Origin: Sapria himalayana
Lineage: Eukaryota > Streptophyta > Magnoliopsida > Malpighiales > Rafflesiaceae
NCBI GenBank assembly: GCA_029783825.1
Contig: JAREIK010010198.1
Location: 1 to 64,000, forward strand
Direction: 5' to 3'
Length of the DNA: 64,000 bases
Translations under genes and position numbers: made by a program
In this document: positions 12,601 to 25,870 of the stretch, piece after piece
How the letters are laid out: each line of letters starts with the position of its first letter
Numbering within the stretch: the first letter of the stretch is position 1
Notes under the pieces: model-generated
Told to the model about the DNA's origin: nothing
The model's input: the letters and a program-made list of their open reading frames with translations, nothing else
Databases searched by the model: none

Positions 12601-14924
12601 TCTTTAAAAATATAAAAATTTTAAAACTTTTTTTAAAAGTGAATACAATATTTAGTTATAATATTTATTAAATTTATATATAATATAAATTCAATATAAA
12701 CATTTTTATTGATAAATATTCTAATAATGATCAAAAAATAAATTAATAATCTATTATTAAAAGATATATATCATTTAAAATATAATTTCAAATATTAAAA
12801 TGATTCAGAAGCTAAGCAAAATATATTGCTATATAATAATTTTTTGTTTTGAAATTTGTTTTTAAAAATTTATCTATAGTTTTTTTTGATGAAAAATAAT
12901 TTATATAAATTATATTTGTTTAACTTATAATTTATTTTGTAATTAATATTTATATAAAAATATAAAAATAAATAGTTAAAATGAATATTTAAAATTATAA
13001 TGAAAAAAATGAGTTTTATTATTTATTATTTAGGGTATACCGGTTTAATTTAAATTAGATCTATCTATCTAATAATTTATTTTGTAATTAATATTTCTAT
13101 AAAAATGAAACTGATAAATAATTAAAATAAAAATTTTAAATTAAACTGAATAAAAATTAAAATGAAATTTATAATTTATTATTAATGTATACTAGTTTAA
13201 TTGTTTAAGTATTTAGAGGTTTTTTCAATTAAGGTTTTAGCGATTTGTGTTTTTAGGCATTTAGTGGTTTATAGGTTTTGTTTAAACATAAAATAAAAAA
13301 ATTGTAATTTTTTCTCATTTTCATAGGTCATAACCTTTGAAAATATAATAATATTTTACAATTTTTGAAATGTGAATATAATATTTAGTTATAATAATAT
13401 TAATAGTTATATATCATATAAATTCAATATAAATAATTTTATTGATAGATATTATAATAATGATCAAAAATTAAATTAATAAACATTTAATAATAAGATC
13501 GATATTAATTAAAAATATTTACATAACTCAAATTGATTCAAAATTAATGTAAAATATGTTACTTTATAATAATTTTTAATTTTTAAATTTTTACTTATTT
13601 TATAAGTGAAAATAGTTTTATTGATTAAAAATAAATTATTTAAATTATATTTCTCGCACTCATAATTTATTTTGTAATAAATATTCTATAGAAATAAACT
13701 AATAAATAATTAAAATAAATATTTAAAATTATAATAAATAGAAAAAAAAATTAGATTTATTAATTATTAAGTAGTATAAAGTGGTTTAATGGTTTATGTA
13801 TTTAAGCATTAGGAGGTTTAAGAGTTTAATGATTTAATTGTGTTTGCATTTAGTGGTTATAGGTTTTATTTAAAAAATAAATAAACAAAAAATATATTTT
13901 TATTATTTTTTGATATTTTTAAATGTTATAACCTTTGAAAATATAATAATTTTTAGAATATTTTTCAAAAGTGAATTCAATATTTAGTTATAATAATCAT
14001 TATATTTATATTTCATATAAATTCAATATAAAAAATTTTATTGATAAATATTCTAATAATGATCAAAAATTAAATTAATAATCTATTATTAATTAGATAG
14101 ATATGAATTAAAATATAATTACAAAACCTAAAATGATTCAGATGGAAAGCAAAATATATTACTATATAATAAATTTTTGTTATGAAAATTTTTCTTCTTT
14201 TTATAAGTTTATATATATTTTTTGATGAAAAATAATTTATATAAATTATATTTGTCTAACTTATATTTTATATTGTAATTAATATTTAATAAAAATAAAC
14301 GAATAAATAATAAAAATGAATAATTTAAATTATAATGTAAAAAATAATATTGAGATTTATTATTTATTATTTAGGATTTACTAGTTTAAAAGGATTATCT
14401 ATTTAGGGTTTTCGAGATTTCAAAGTTATTGACATAAGTGTTTAGGCATTTAGTAGTTTATAGGATTTATTTAAACAATGAAATAACAAAAAATTATTTT
14501 TGATATTTTCTCATATTTTCAAAGGTTATAACCTTTGAAAATATGATAATTTTAAATTTTTTATATATGTGAATAAAATATTTAGTAATAAGAATCATAA
14601 TAATTATATATAATATAAACTAAATATAAACACTTTTATTGATAGATATGATATCAATTATCAAAAAATAAATTAATATGCTATTATTAATATGATAGAT
14701 ATACATTAAAATATAATAGCAAAACCTAAAATTATTCAAAATCAAAGTAAAATTTATTACCAGATAATAATTTTTGTATTTTAATTTTTGCTTCTTTTTA
14801 TAAGCTTATATTTTTTTTGATGAAAAATAAATTATTTAAATTATATTTAAGGTTTACGAGTTTAAAGTTTTAAGTCTTTAGGCGCTTTTATGTTCAAGAG
14901 TTTATAGATTTAAGTGTTATTTTA
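9613..14924 (-). repeat. AT-rich satellite, first minus-polarity block
   Basis: The same repeat family is read on the other strand: ladders now appear as TTTAGGCATTTAGTGG and the body as TAATGATCAAAAA. Polarity switches between a plus-sense GACATATATAAATT stretch and a minus-sense TTTGATTAAAAA stretch at about 9610-9625. Roughly nine units are present, alternating A, B and C ladder types. One palindrome is exact at 14519-14538. A truncated unit containing GGTTTACGAGTTTAAA ends the block near 14850-14920. No coding potential is visible. Confidence 0.88.
14519..14538. repeat. Exact palindrome of the satellite unit (example)
   Basis: The 20-mer TCAAAGGTTATAACCTTTGA equals its own reverse complement, and the flanking ATTT/AAAT extends the dyad to 28 bp. 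Exact copies are also at 2161-2180, 15421-15440, 16749-16768, 19993-20012, 26019-26038 and 33855-33874. Nearly every other unit has a copy with one to three changes, often compensated on the opposite arm (for example TGAAGGTTATAACCTTCA at about 8120 and 17820). Confidence 0.95.
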
Positions 14925-17900
14925 TTGAAATATTAATTACAAAATAAATTATTAGTGAGACAATTATAATTTAAATTAAACTGGTATACCTTAAATAATA
15001 AAGAATAAATCTCATTTTTTTTCATTATAATTTTAAATATTCATTTTAATTATTTATTTGTTTATTTTTATATAAATATTAATTAAAAAATAAATTATGA
15101 GTTAGACAAATATAATTTATGTAAATTATTTTTAATCAAAAAAAATATAGATAAACTTATTAAAAGAAAAAAAATTAAAAACAAAAAATTATTATATAGT
15201 AATATAATTTGCTTTGCTTCTGAATCATTATAGCTTTTGTAATTATATTTTAATTGATATCTATCTTATTAATAAAAGATTATTAATTTATTTTTTGATC
15301 ATTATTAGAATATTTATCAATAATATTTTTATATTGAATTTATATGTTATATAAATATAATGATTATTATAACTAAATATTGAATTCACATTTGAAAAAA
15401 ATTTAAAAATTATTGTATTTTCAAAGGTTATAACCTTTGAAAATATAAAACAATAATAAAAATAAATATTTTGTTATTTTAATTTTTAAATAAAACCTAT
15501 AAACCACTAAATGCATACACATTTAAATCAGTAAACTTCTAAAGCTCGTAATGCCGAAATACATAAACCATTAAACCACTATATACTACTTAATAAATAA
15601 GAAATCTAATTTTTATTTCGATTTATTATAATTTTAAATATTCATTTTAATTATTTATTAGTTTATTTTTATATAAAGTTTTTTTACAAAATAAATTATG
15701 AGTGCGACAAATATAATTTATAAAATCTTTAATAAAAAAAATATATGCTTATAAAAGAAGTAAAAATTTAAAAATTAAAAATTATTATCCAATAATATTT
15801 TTACTTTAATTTTGAATCAATTTGGGTTACATAAATATTTTTTAATTAATATCTATCTTATTATTAATAGTTTATTAATTTAATTTTTGATCATTATTAT
15901 AATATTTATCAATAAAATTGTTAATATTGAATTTATATGATACATAATTATTAAAATTATTATAACTAAATATTGTATTCACATTTCAAAAAATTTTAAA
16001 TATTATTATATTTTCAAAGGTTATAATCTAAGAAAATTACAAAAATTACAATTTTTTTTTGTTATTTTATTGTTTAAATAAAACCTATAAACCACTAAAT
16101 GCCTAAAAATATGAATCGCTAAACACCTATATGAAAAAACCTTAAATATATAAAAATTAAATTGGTATACATTAATAATAAATCATAAATCTCATTTTAA
16201 TTTTTATTCAGTATAATTTTAAATTTTTATTTTAATTATTTATCAGTTTATTTTTATAGAAATTTTAATTACAAAATAAATTATTAGTGAGACAGATATA
16301 ATTTAAATTAAACCGGTATACCCTAAATAATAAATAATAAATCTCATTTTTTTCATTATAATTTTAAATATTCATTTTAATTATTTATTTGTTTATTTTA
16401 TAAAAATATTAATTAAAAAATAAATTATGAGTTGGACAAATATAATTTATATAAATAATTTTTAATCAAAAAAATATAGATAAACTTTTTGAAATAAAAA
16501 AAATTATAAAACAAAATTATTATATAGTAATATATTTTGGTTTGCTTGTGAATCATTTTATGTTTTATAATTATATTTTAATTGATATCTATCTATTAAT
16601 AATAGATTATTAATTTGTTTTTTTGATCATTATTAGAATATTAATCACTAAAATTGTTTATATTGAATTTATATGATATATAAATAAATGATTATTATAA
16701 CTAAATATTGAATTCACTTTTGAAAAAAATTTAAAAATTATTATATTTTCAAAGGTTATAACCTTTGAAAATATCAAAAAATAATAAAATAAATTTTTTG
16801 TTATTTTATTTTTTAAATAAAATCTATAAACCACTAAATACATACACAATTAAATCATTATACTCCTAAACCTCGTAATGCCTAAATACATAAACCATTA
16901 AACCTCTATATAATACATAATAATTAATAAATGTAATTTATATTTCTATTTATTATAATTTTAAATATTCATTTAATTATTTATTAGTTTATTTTATAGA
17001 AATATTTATTACAAGATAAATTATGAGTAAGACAAATATAATTTAAATAGTTTATTTTTAAACAAAAAATATATATACGCTTATAAAAGAAGTAAAATTT
17101 AAAAATTAAAAATTATCTATCAATAAAGTTTTTTATATTGAGTTTACATTATATATAATAATTAAGATTATTAAAACTAATATTATATTCACATTTAAAA
17201 AAAATTAATAATTATTATATTTTCAAAGGTTATAACCTTCAAAAATAAAAAAAAATTAAAAAGTTAAATTTTTTGTTTTTACATTCTTTAAATAAAAAGT
17301 ATAAATCACTAAAGATCTAAACAATTAAATCACTAAACTCATAAACCACAAAAAACCTAAATACATAAACCATTAACCTATATATCCTGAATAATAAATA
17401 ATAAATCTCACTTTTATTTTTATTCATTATAATTTTAAATATTCATCTTAATTATTTTTTAGTTTATTTTTATATAATTATAAATTACAAAATATATTAT
17501 GATGAAGACAAATATAATTTAAATAATGTACTTTTAAGAACAAAAAATATAAATTTATAAAAAGAAGCAAAACTTCAAAAACATTATTATTTAGTAATTT
17601 ATTTTACTTTAATTTTGAATAAATTTAGGTTTTGCAAATATATATTAAATAATATCTATCTTATTTATAATAGTTTATTAATTTGTTTTTTGATCATTAA
17701 TATAATATCTATCAATATAATTGTTTATATTGAATTTACAAGATATATAATTTTAAGATTATCATAACTAAATATAGTATTCACATATAAAAAAATTTAA
17801 AAATTGTTATATTTTCAAAGGTTATAACCTTCAAAAATGATAAAAAATAACAAAAATAAATTTTTTGTTATATCATTGTTTAAATAAAACTTATAAACAA

Positions 17901-19516
17901 TTAAATACCTAAACACATATATGTCTAAACTTTTAAACCCTGAAGCCCCTAAATACTTAAACCTTTAAACTCGTAAACCTTAAATATAATTTAAATAATT
18001 TATTGAAATATTAATTACAAAATAAATTATGAGTGATACAAATATAATTTAAATAATTTATTTTTTATCAAAAAAATATATAATCTTATAAAATGAGGCA
18101 AAAACTAAAAAACAAAAATTATTATTTAGTATTAAAATTATTATTTTTAATCATTTTAGTTTTTGTAATTAAATTTTAATTTATATCTATCATATTAATA
18201 AAGTTTATTAATTTATTTTTTATAATTGATATAATATATATCAATAAAATTGTTTATATATAGTTGATATTATATATAGTTATAATAATTATTATTACTA
18301 AATATTGTATAAACATTTTTAAAAAATTTTAAAATTATTATATTTTCAAATGTTATAACTTTTAAAATTTGAAAAATTATCAAAAATAAATTATTTGTTA
18401 TTTCATTATTTAAATAAAACCTATAAACCACTAAATTCCTAAAAACATAAATTGCTAAACTTCTAAATGACAAAACCTTTAAATACTTAAACCATTAAAT
18501 TGGTATACATTTATAAAAAATTATAAATCTCAATTTTATTTTTATTATGTATAATTTTATATTTTTATTTTAATTATTTATCAATTCATTTTTATAGAAA
18601 AATTAATTAGAAAAATAATTATTAGTGAGATAGATATAAATTAAATTAAACCGGTATACTCTAAATAATAAATAATAAATCTCATTTTTTTTTCATTATA
18701 ATTTTAAAAATTCATTTTAATTATTTATTTATTTATTTTTATATAAATATTAATTACAAAATATAGTATACGTTATACAAATATAATTTATATAAATAAT
18801 TTTTCAACAAAAAAATATAGATAAACTAATTAAAATAAGAAAAAACTAAAAACAAAAATTATTATATAGTAATATATTGTGCTTTGTTTCTCAATCATTT
18901 TAGGTTTTAATTATATTTTAATTGATATCTAACTTATAAATAATAGATTATTAAATTATTTTTTTATCATTATTATAATATTTATATTAATTATAAAATA
19001 AATTATAAGTTAAAAATATTTATAAAAATTATTTTTCATCAAAAAATATAAGCTTATAAAAAGAATAAAAATTTAAAAACAAATTATTATTATTATTAAG
19101 TTATTTATTTTTCTTTGCTTTTGAATCAATTTAGATTTTGATATTATTTTTTAAGTAATATCAATGTTATTCATAATAGATTTTTAATTTATTTTTTGAT
19201 ATATTATTAGAATATCTATCAAAAAAATTCTTTATATTGAATTTATATGATATATAATTATTATGATTATTATAAATAAATATTTATTCACTTTTTAAAA
19301 AAATTTAAAAATTATTATATTTTCAATGGTTATAACCTTTAAAAATATCAAAAATAATAAAAAATATTTTTTTTTATTTTATTTTTTAAATAAAAATAAT
19401 AAACCACTAAATGCATACATAGTTAAATCAGTAAACTTTTATCCTCGTATGCCTAAATACATAAACCATTAAACTTCTATATACTACTTAATAATTAATA
19501 AATCTAATTTTTATTG
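14925..19516 (+). repeat. AT-rich satellite, plus-polarity island
   Basis: This 4.6-kb block has plus polarity between two minus blocks. It begins abruptly inside a unit at TTGAAATATTAATTAC and ends inside another after AAATCTAATTTTTATT. Units show palindromes at 15421, 16749, about 17225, 17817, 18345 and 19315. A-type ladders are at 15510, 16845 and 19410, a B type near 16100 and 18430. A truncated unit with TAAACTCGTAAACCTT near 17970 is the mirror of the one at 14850. An internal deletion joins two unit parts near 17110. No genes are visible. Confidence 0.88.
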
Positions 19517-22500
19517 ATAGATATAATAATAATGATCAAAAATTAAATTAATAAACTATTAATAATAAGATATATATTAATTAAAAAATATTTACAAAAC
19601 CCAAATTGATTCAAAATTAAACTAAAAAATATTATTGGATAATAATTTTTAGTTTTTAAATTTTTACTTATTTTATAAGCGTTTATATTTTTTTTATTAT
19701 AAATAAATTATTTAAATAATATTTGTTGCACTCATAATTTATTTTTTAATAAAAATTTTTATAAAATTAAACTAATAAATAATTAAAATGAATATTAAAA
19801 ATTATAATGAATTGAAATAAAAATTAGATTTCTTATTTATTAAGTAGTATATAGTGGTTTAATGGTTTATGTATTTAGGCATTATGGGCTTTAAAAGTTT
19901 ACTGATTTAACTATGTATGCATTTAGTGGTTTATAGGTTGTATTTAAAAATTAAAATAACAAAATATTTATTTTTATTATTTTTTTATATTTTCAAAGGT
20001 TATAACCTTTGAAAATATAAAAATTTTTAATTTTTTTTAAATGTGAATACAATATTTAGTAATAATAATCATTATATTTATATATCATCTAAATTCAATA
20101 CAAACACTATTATTTATAAATATTCTAATAATGATCTAAAAATAAATTAATAATCTATTATTAATAAGATAGATATCAATTAAAATATAATTACAAATCC
20201 TAAAGTGATTCAGAAGCAAAGCAAAATATATTACTATATAATAATTTTTTGGTTTGAAAATTTTTTTTCTTTTAAAAAGTTTATCTATAATTTTTTGATG
20301 AAAAATAATTTAATAATTATTTTTGTCTAGCTCAATTTATTTTGTAATTAATATATATAAATAAATAAATAAATAATTAAATGAATATTTAAAATTATAA
20401 TGAAAAAATGAGATTCATTATTTATTATTTAGGGATACTATTTTAATTTACTTAGATTTGTCTAACTAATAATATTGTGTAATTAATATTTCTATCAAAA
20501 TAAACTGATAAATAATTAAAATAAAAATTTAAAGTTATACTGAATAAAAATTAAAATGAGATTTGTGAATTATTATTTATGTTTATCAGTTTAATGGTTT
20601 AAGTATTTAAAGGTTTTGTCATTTAGAAGATTAGTGATTTATGTTTTTAGGGATTTAGTGGTTTATAGGATTTATTTAAACAATGAAATAACAAAAAAAT
20701 ATTTTTGATATTTTTTCACATTTTCAAAGGTGATAACCTTTGAAAATATAATAATTTTAAATTTTTTTAAAAATGTGAATACAATATTTAGTAATAATAA
20801 TCATTATAATTATATATAATATAAACTAAATATAAATAATTTTATTGATAGATACGAAATCAATTATAAAAAAATAAATTAATATGCTTTTAATAATATG
20901 ATAGTTTTAAATTAAAATATAATTAAAAAAACTAATATGATTTAAAAACAATGTAAAATTTATTACTAAATAATAATTTTTGTTTTTCAGTTTTTGCTTC
21001 TCTTTATAAGCTTATACATTTTTTTAATGAAAATTAATTATTTAAATTATATTTGTATCACTCATAATTTATTTTGTAATTAATATTATAATATTATTTA
21101 AATTATATTTAAGCTATACGACTTTAAAGGTTTAAGTATTTAGAGGCTTCGGGGTTTAGGAGATGAGAGATTTATGTGTTTTGGCATTTAATGGTTTATA
21201 AGTTTTATTTAAACAATGATATAATAAAAATTTATGTTTGTTATTTTTTATTCATTTTTGAAGGTTATAACCTTTGAAAATATAATAATTTTTAAATTTT
21301 TTTATATGTAATACTATATTTAGTTATGATAATCTTAATAAGTATATATCATGTAAATTCAATATAAACAATTATATTGATAAATATTATATTAATGATC
21401 AAAAAATAAATTATAAACTATTATTAATAAAGAAAAATTTTATTTAAAATATATTGCAAAACGTAAATTAATTCCAAAATCAAAATAAAATAATTAACTA
21501 AATAATAATTTTTTTATGTTTTTGCTTCTTTTTATAACTTTATATTTTTTTATTAAAAGTAAATTATTTAAATTATATTTTTCTTCCTCATAATTTTTTT
21601 AATTTATAATTCTATAAAAAAAACCTAATAAATAATTATAATGAATATTAAAATTACTATGAATACAAATAAAATTTAGATTTATTATTTATTATTGAGG
21701 ATATACTTGTTTAATGGTTTAAGTAATTAGGTGTTTTGGGGTTTAGTGATTTAAGTGTTTAGGAATTTAGTGATTTATAGTTTTTATTTAAGAATGAAAA
21801 AAAAATTAAATTTTTTGATTTTTTTTTTAATTTTTGAAGGTTATAACATTTGAAAATATAATTATTTTTAATTTTTTAAAAATGTGAATATAATTTTCCG
21901 TAATAATTATCTTAATAATTATAAATAATGTAAACTCAATATAAATAATTTTATAAATACATATTATTATAATGATCAATAGAAAATTAATAAACTATCA
22001 TTAATAAGAATGATATAAATTAAAATAGAATTGCAAAATCTAAAATGATTCAAAATCAAAATAAAATATATTACTAAATAATAAATTATTGTTTTTACAA
22101 TTTTGCGTATTTTTATAAGGATATATTTTTTTTGAAAAAAATAAATTATTTATATTAACCTGTCTCACTAATAATTTATTTTGTAATTAATATTTCTATA
22201 AAAATAAACTGATAAATAATTAAAATAATAATTTAAAATTATACTTAATAATAATTAAATTGAGATTTATGATATTTTATTAATGTACACCTATTTAATG
22301 GTTTAAGTATTAAGAGGTTTATCATTTAGGAGTTTAGCAATTTAGGTTTTTAGGCATTTAGTGATTTATAAGCTTTATTTTAAACAATAAAATAACAAAT
22401 AAAAATTTATAATTTTTTTTCATTTTCATAGTTTATAAGCTTTAAAAATATAATAATATTTAAAATTTTTTGAAATGTGAATACAATATTTAGTTATTTT

Positions 22501-25299
22501 AATAGTAATAATTTTATATCATATAAATTCAATATAAACATTTTATTGATAATAATATAATAATGATCAAAAATTAAATTAATAAACTATTAATAATAAG
22601 ATAGATATTAATTAAAAAAATTTACAATCTCCAAATCGATTCAAGATTAAACTATAATATATTAATGTATAATAATTTTTAATTTTTAAATTTTACTTCT
22701 TTTATAAAAGTATATATATTTTTTGATTAATAATAAATTATTCAAATTATATTTGTCGCACTCATAATTTATTTTGTAATAAATATTCTATAAAAATCAA
22801 CTAATAAAAAATTAAAATCAATATTTAAAATTATAATAAATAAAATAAAAATTAGATTTATTAATTATTAAGTGGTATATAGCAGTTTAATGGTTTATGT
22901 ATTTAAGAGTTTACTAATTTACCTATATATGCATTTAGTGGTTTATATGTTTTATTTAAAAAATAAAATAACCAAAAATTTATTTTTGTTATTTTTTGAT
23001 ATTTTCAAAGGTTATATCCCTTAAAAATACAATACATTTTAAATCTTTTTCTAAAGTGAATACAATCTTTAGTTATAATAATCATTATATTTATATATCA
23101 TATAATTCAATATAAACAATATTATTGATAAATATTCTAATAATGATCAAAAAATAAATTAATAATCTATTATTAATAAGAAAGATATCAATTAAAATAT
23201 AATTAATATACCTAAAATGATTCAGAAGCATAGCAAAATATATTACTATATAATACTTTTTTGTTTTGAATTTTTTTATTATTTTAAAAAGATTATGTAT
23301 ATTTTTTTGATGAAAAATAGTTTATATAAATTATTTTTGTCAAACTCATAATTTATTCTGTAGTTAATATATTTATAAAAATAAACAAATAAATAATTAA
23401 AATGAATATTTAAAATTATAATGAAAAAAATGAGATTTATTATTTATTATTTATTATTTAGCAATACCGGTTTAATTTAAATTAGATATTTCGCTCTCAT
23501 AATTTATTTTGTAATTAATATTTCTATAAAAATAAACTGATAAATATTTAAAATAAAAATTTAAAATTATATTCAATAAAATTTAAAATGATATTTAAGA
23601 TTTATTATTAATGTATACAAGTTTAATGGATTAAGTATATAAAAATTTTTTAATTTAGGATTTTAGTGATTTATGTTTTTAGGCTTTTGGTGGTTTATAC
23701 GTTTTATTTAAAAAAATAAAATATCAAAAAAGATTTCTATAATTTTTTCTCATTTTCATATGTTATAACATTTGAAAATATAATAATATTTAAATTTTTT
23801 TGAAATATTGAATACAATACTTAGTTATAATAATATTAATAAGTATATATCATATAAATTCAATATAAACAATTTTATTAATATATATTTTAATAATGAT
23901 CAAAATTAAATTTATAAACTATTGATATTAAGATTGATATTAATTAAAAAATAATTACAAAAACCAAATTGATTCAAAATTATAGTAAAATATATTTCTA
24001 GATAATAATTTTAATTTTTAAAATTTTTACTTCTTTTATAAGCACGTATATTTTTAAAATTATATTTGTCGCACTCATAATTTATTTTGTAATAAATATT
24101 TCTATAAAATAAACTAATAAATAATTAAAATGAATATTTAAAAATATAATAAATAGAATTAAAAATTAGATTTATTAATTATTAAGTAGTATATAGCGGT
24201 TAATTGGTTTATGTATTTTGGCATTATGGGGTTTAGGAGTTATTTTATAAAAAATATCAAAAAATTTATTTTATTATTTTTCTATTTTCAAAGATTATAA
24301 CCTTTGAAAATATAATAATTTTTAAATTTGTTTCAAAAGTGAATACAATATTTAGTTGTAATAATCATTATATTTATATATCATATAATTTCAATATAAA
24401 TATTTTTATTGATAAATATTCTAATAATGATCGAAGAATAAATTAATAATATATTATTGATAAGATAGATATCAATTTAAATATAATTACAAAATATAAA
24501 ATGATTCAGAAGCAAAGGAAAAATATTTTACTATATAATAATTTTTGTCATGAATTTTTTTTCTTTAAAAGTTTATCTATATTTTTTTGATGAAAAATAA
24601 ATATATAAATTATATTTGTCTAACTCAATTTATTATGATATTAATAATTATATAAAAATAAAAGAATAAATAATTAAAAAAAATATTTTAAATTATAATG
24701 AAAAAATAATATTGAGAGTTATTATTTATTAATTAGGGTATACCAGTTTAAATGATTATATTTTTAGGGTTTTCGAGATTTAGTAGTTATTGATTTAAGT
24801 ATCTAGGCATTTAGTGGTTTATAGGATTTATTTAAATAATAAAATAACAAAAAAATTATTTTTGTTTTTTTTTCACATTTTCAAAGGTAATAACATTTGA
24901 AAATATAATAATTTTAAAATTTTTTTAAATGTGAATAAAATATTTTAAATTCTTATAAATAATTTTATTGATAGATATGATATCAATTATCAAAAAATAA
25001 ATTAATAAACTATTATTAATATGATAGATATAAATTAAAATAAAATTATAAAACCTAAAATGATTCAAAATCAATGTAAAATATATACTAATAATAATTT
25101 TTTGTTTTTAAATATTTACTTCTTTTTATAAGATTATATTTTTTTTTATTAAAAGTAAATTATTAATATTATATTTGTCTGACTGATTATTTATTTTGTA
25201 ATTAATATTTATATAAAAAATAAACTAATAAATATTTAAAATGACTATTTAAAATTATAATGACTACAAATTAAAATGAGATTTAAGATTTATTATTAC
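19517..25299 (-). repeat. AT-rich satellite, minus-polarity block up to the LTR-like insert
   Basis: This block holds minus-strand units with palindromes at 19993-20012, about 20730, 21265, 21840, 22440, 23010, 23760, 24290 and 24890. Part of it (about 23.0-25.3 kb) is colinear, inverted, with 57.6-59.9 kb: both carry the sequence GATATCAATTATC and the ladder ending in TCTCGAAAACCC in matching order. A truncated GCTATACGACTTTAAA unit lies near 21110. No genes are visible. Confidence 0.87.
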
Positions 25300-25870
25300 T
25301 GTATATGAAATTTATTTTTTGATAATCTATTTGTATAAACAAATATTTTTTTCTTTTTTAATATTTTCATGTAAGTGTAGGGAAGTAAATATTAAAAGGC
25401 ATGGGATCCAGAAGTAGCACAATAACGGAGGTTTTACTGACCGGACAGCAGGCCAAAATTGGAGCAGAGCCTGACCTGTCTCATGTTCTGAGACGTTCAT
25501 GTTAAAAGAATCAAGAAAATTTTAATATAAAATGTTTCTGATTTTATTTTTGGGTGGCTCTTTTTGGAACCATGGAACAGTTCATAGTCTCACTCTCTTC
25601 TCTCTGTGCAATTTATCACGACTATTCTGTGTGCTGCATACTATAAGACATTTCTGTTGCATTAATCTGTAATGCCAAAGCATTTTCTGGTGGTTAGCTA
25701 GTCATACTGATCGACTAGCGAACCATGTTATTTTTGGTGTTTATTTCTCATTTTTTTGATTCTATCATGGATGGTTGTTGAATTGGGATATATATATATA
25801 TTGCTTGTTTTCTCTTGTTTTTATGTTTCTGTATCTCAATCTCACACCGTGGAAGCACAATTGCCCAACA
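25300..25870. mobile_element. Solo-LTR-like insert, copy 1 (571 bp)
   Basis: This non-satellite insert starts TGTATATG and ends GCCCAACA, so it has the TG...CA ends of an LTR. It is flanked by ATTAC (25295-25299) and ATTAT (25871-25875), which match at four of five positions, the size expected of a retrotransposon target duplication. It has no ORF and no internal retroelement domains, so a solo LTR is the best reading. An inverted copy of the same length is at 57051-57621. Transcription direction is not settled; a CACGTGG box seen in the other copy is mutated here. A short (AT)n run lies near 25790. A non-LTR origin with chance TG/CA ends cannot be excluded. Confidence 0.68.

Noticed and set aside
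16658..18473. Recurrent short open frames in the satellite (for example 16658-16849, 18270-18473, 28048-28242, 46314-46547) with similar peptides such as LVVYRFYLNNEI
   Set aside because: They are translations of the octamer ladder and palindrome region and appear wherever the repeat happens to lack stops. Frames differ in length between units and carry no domain or constraint.
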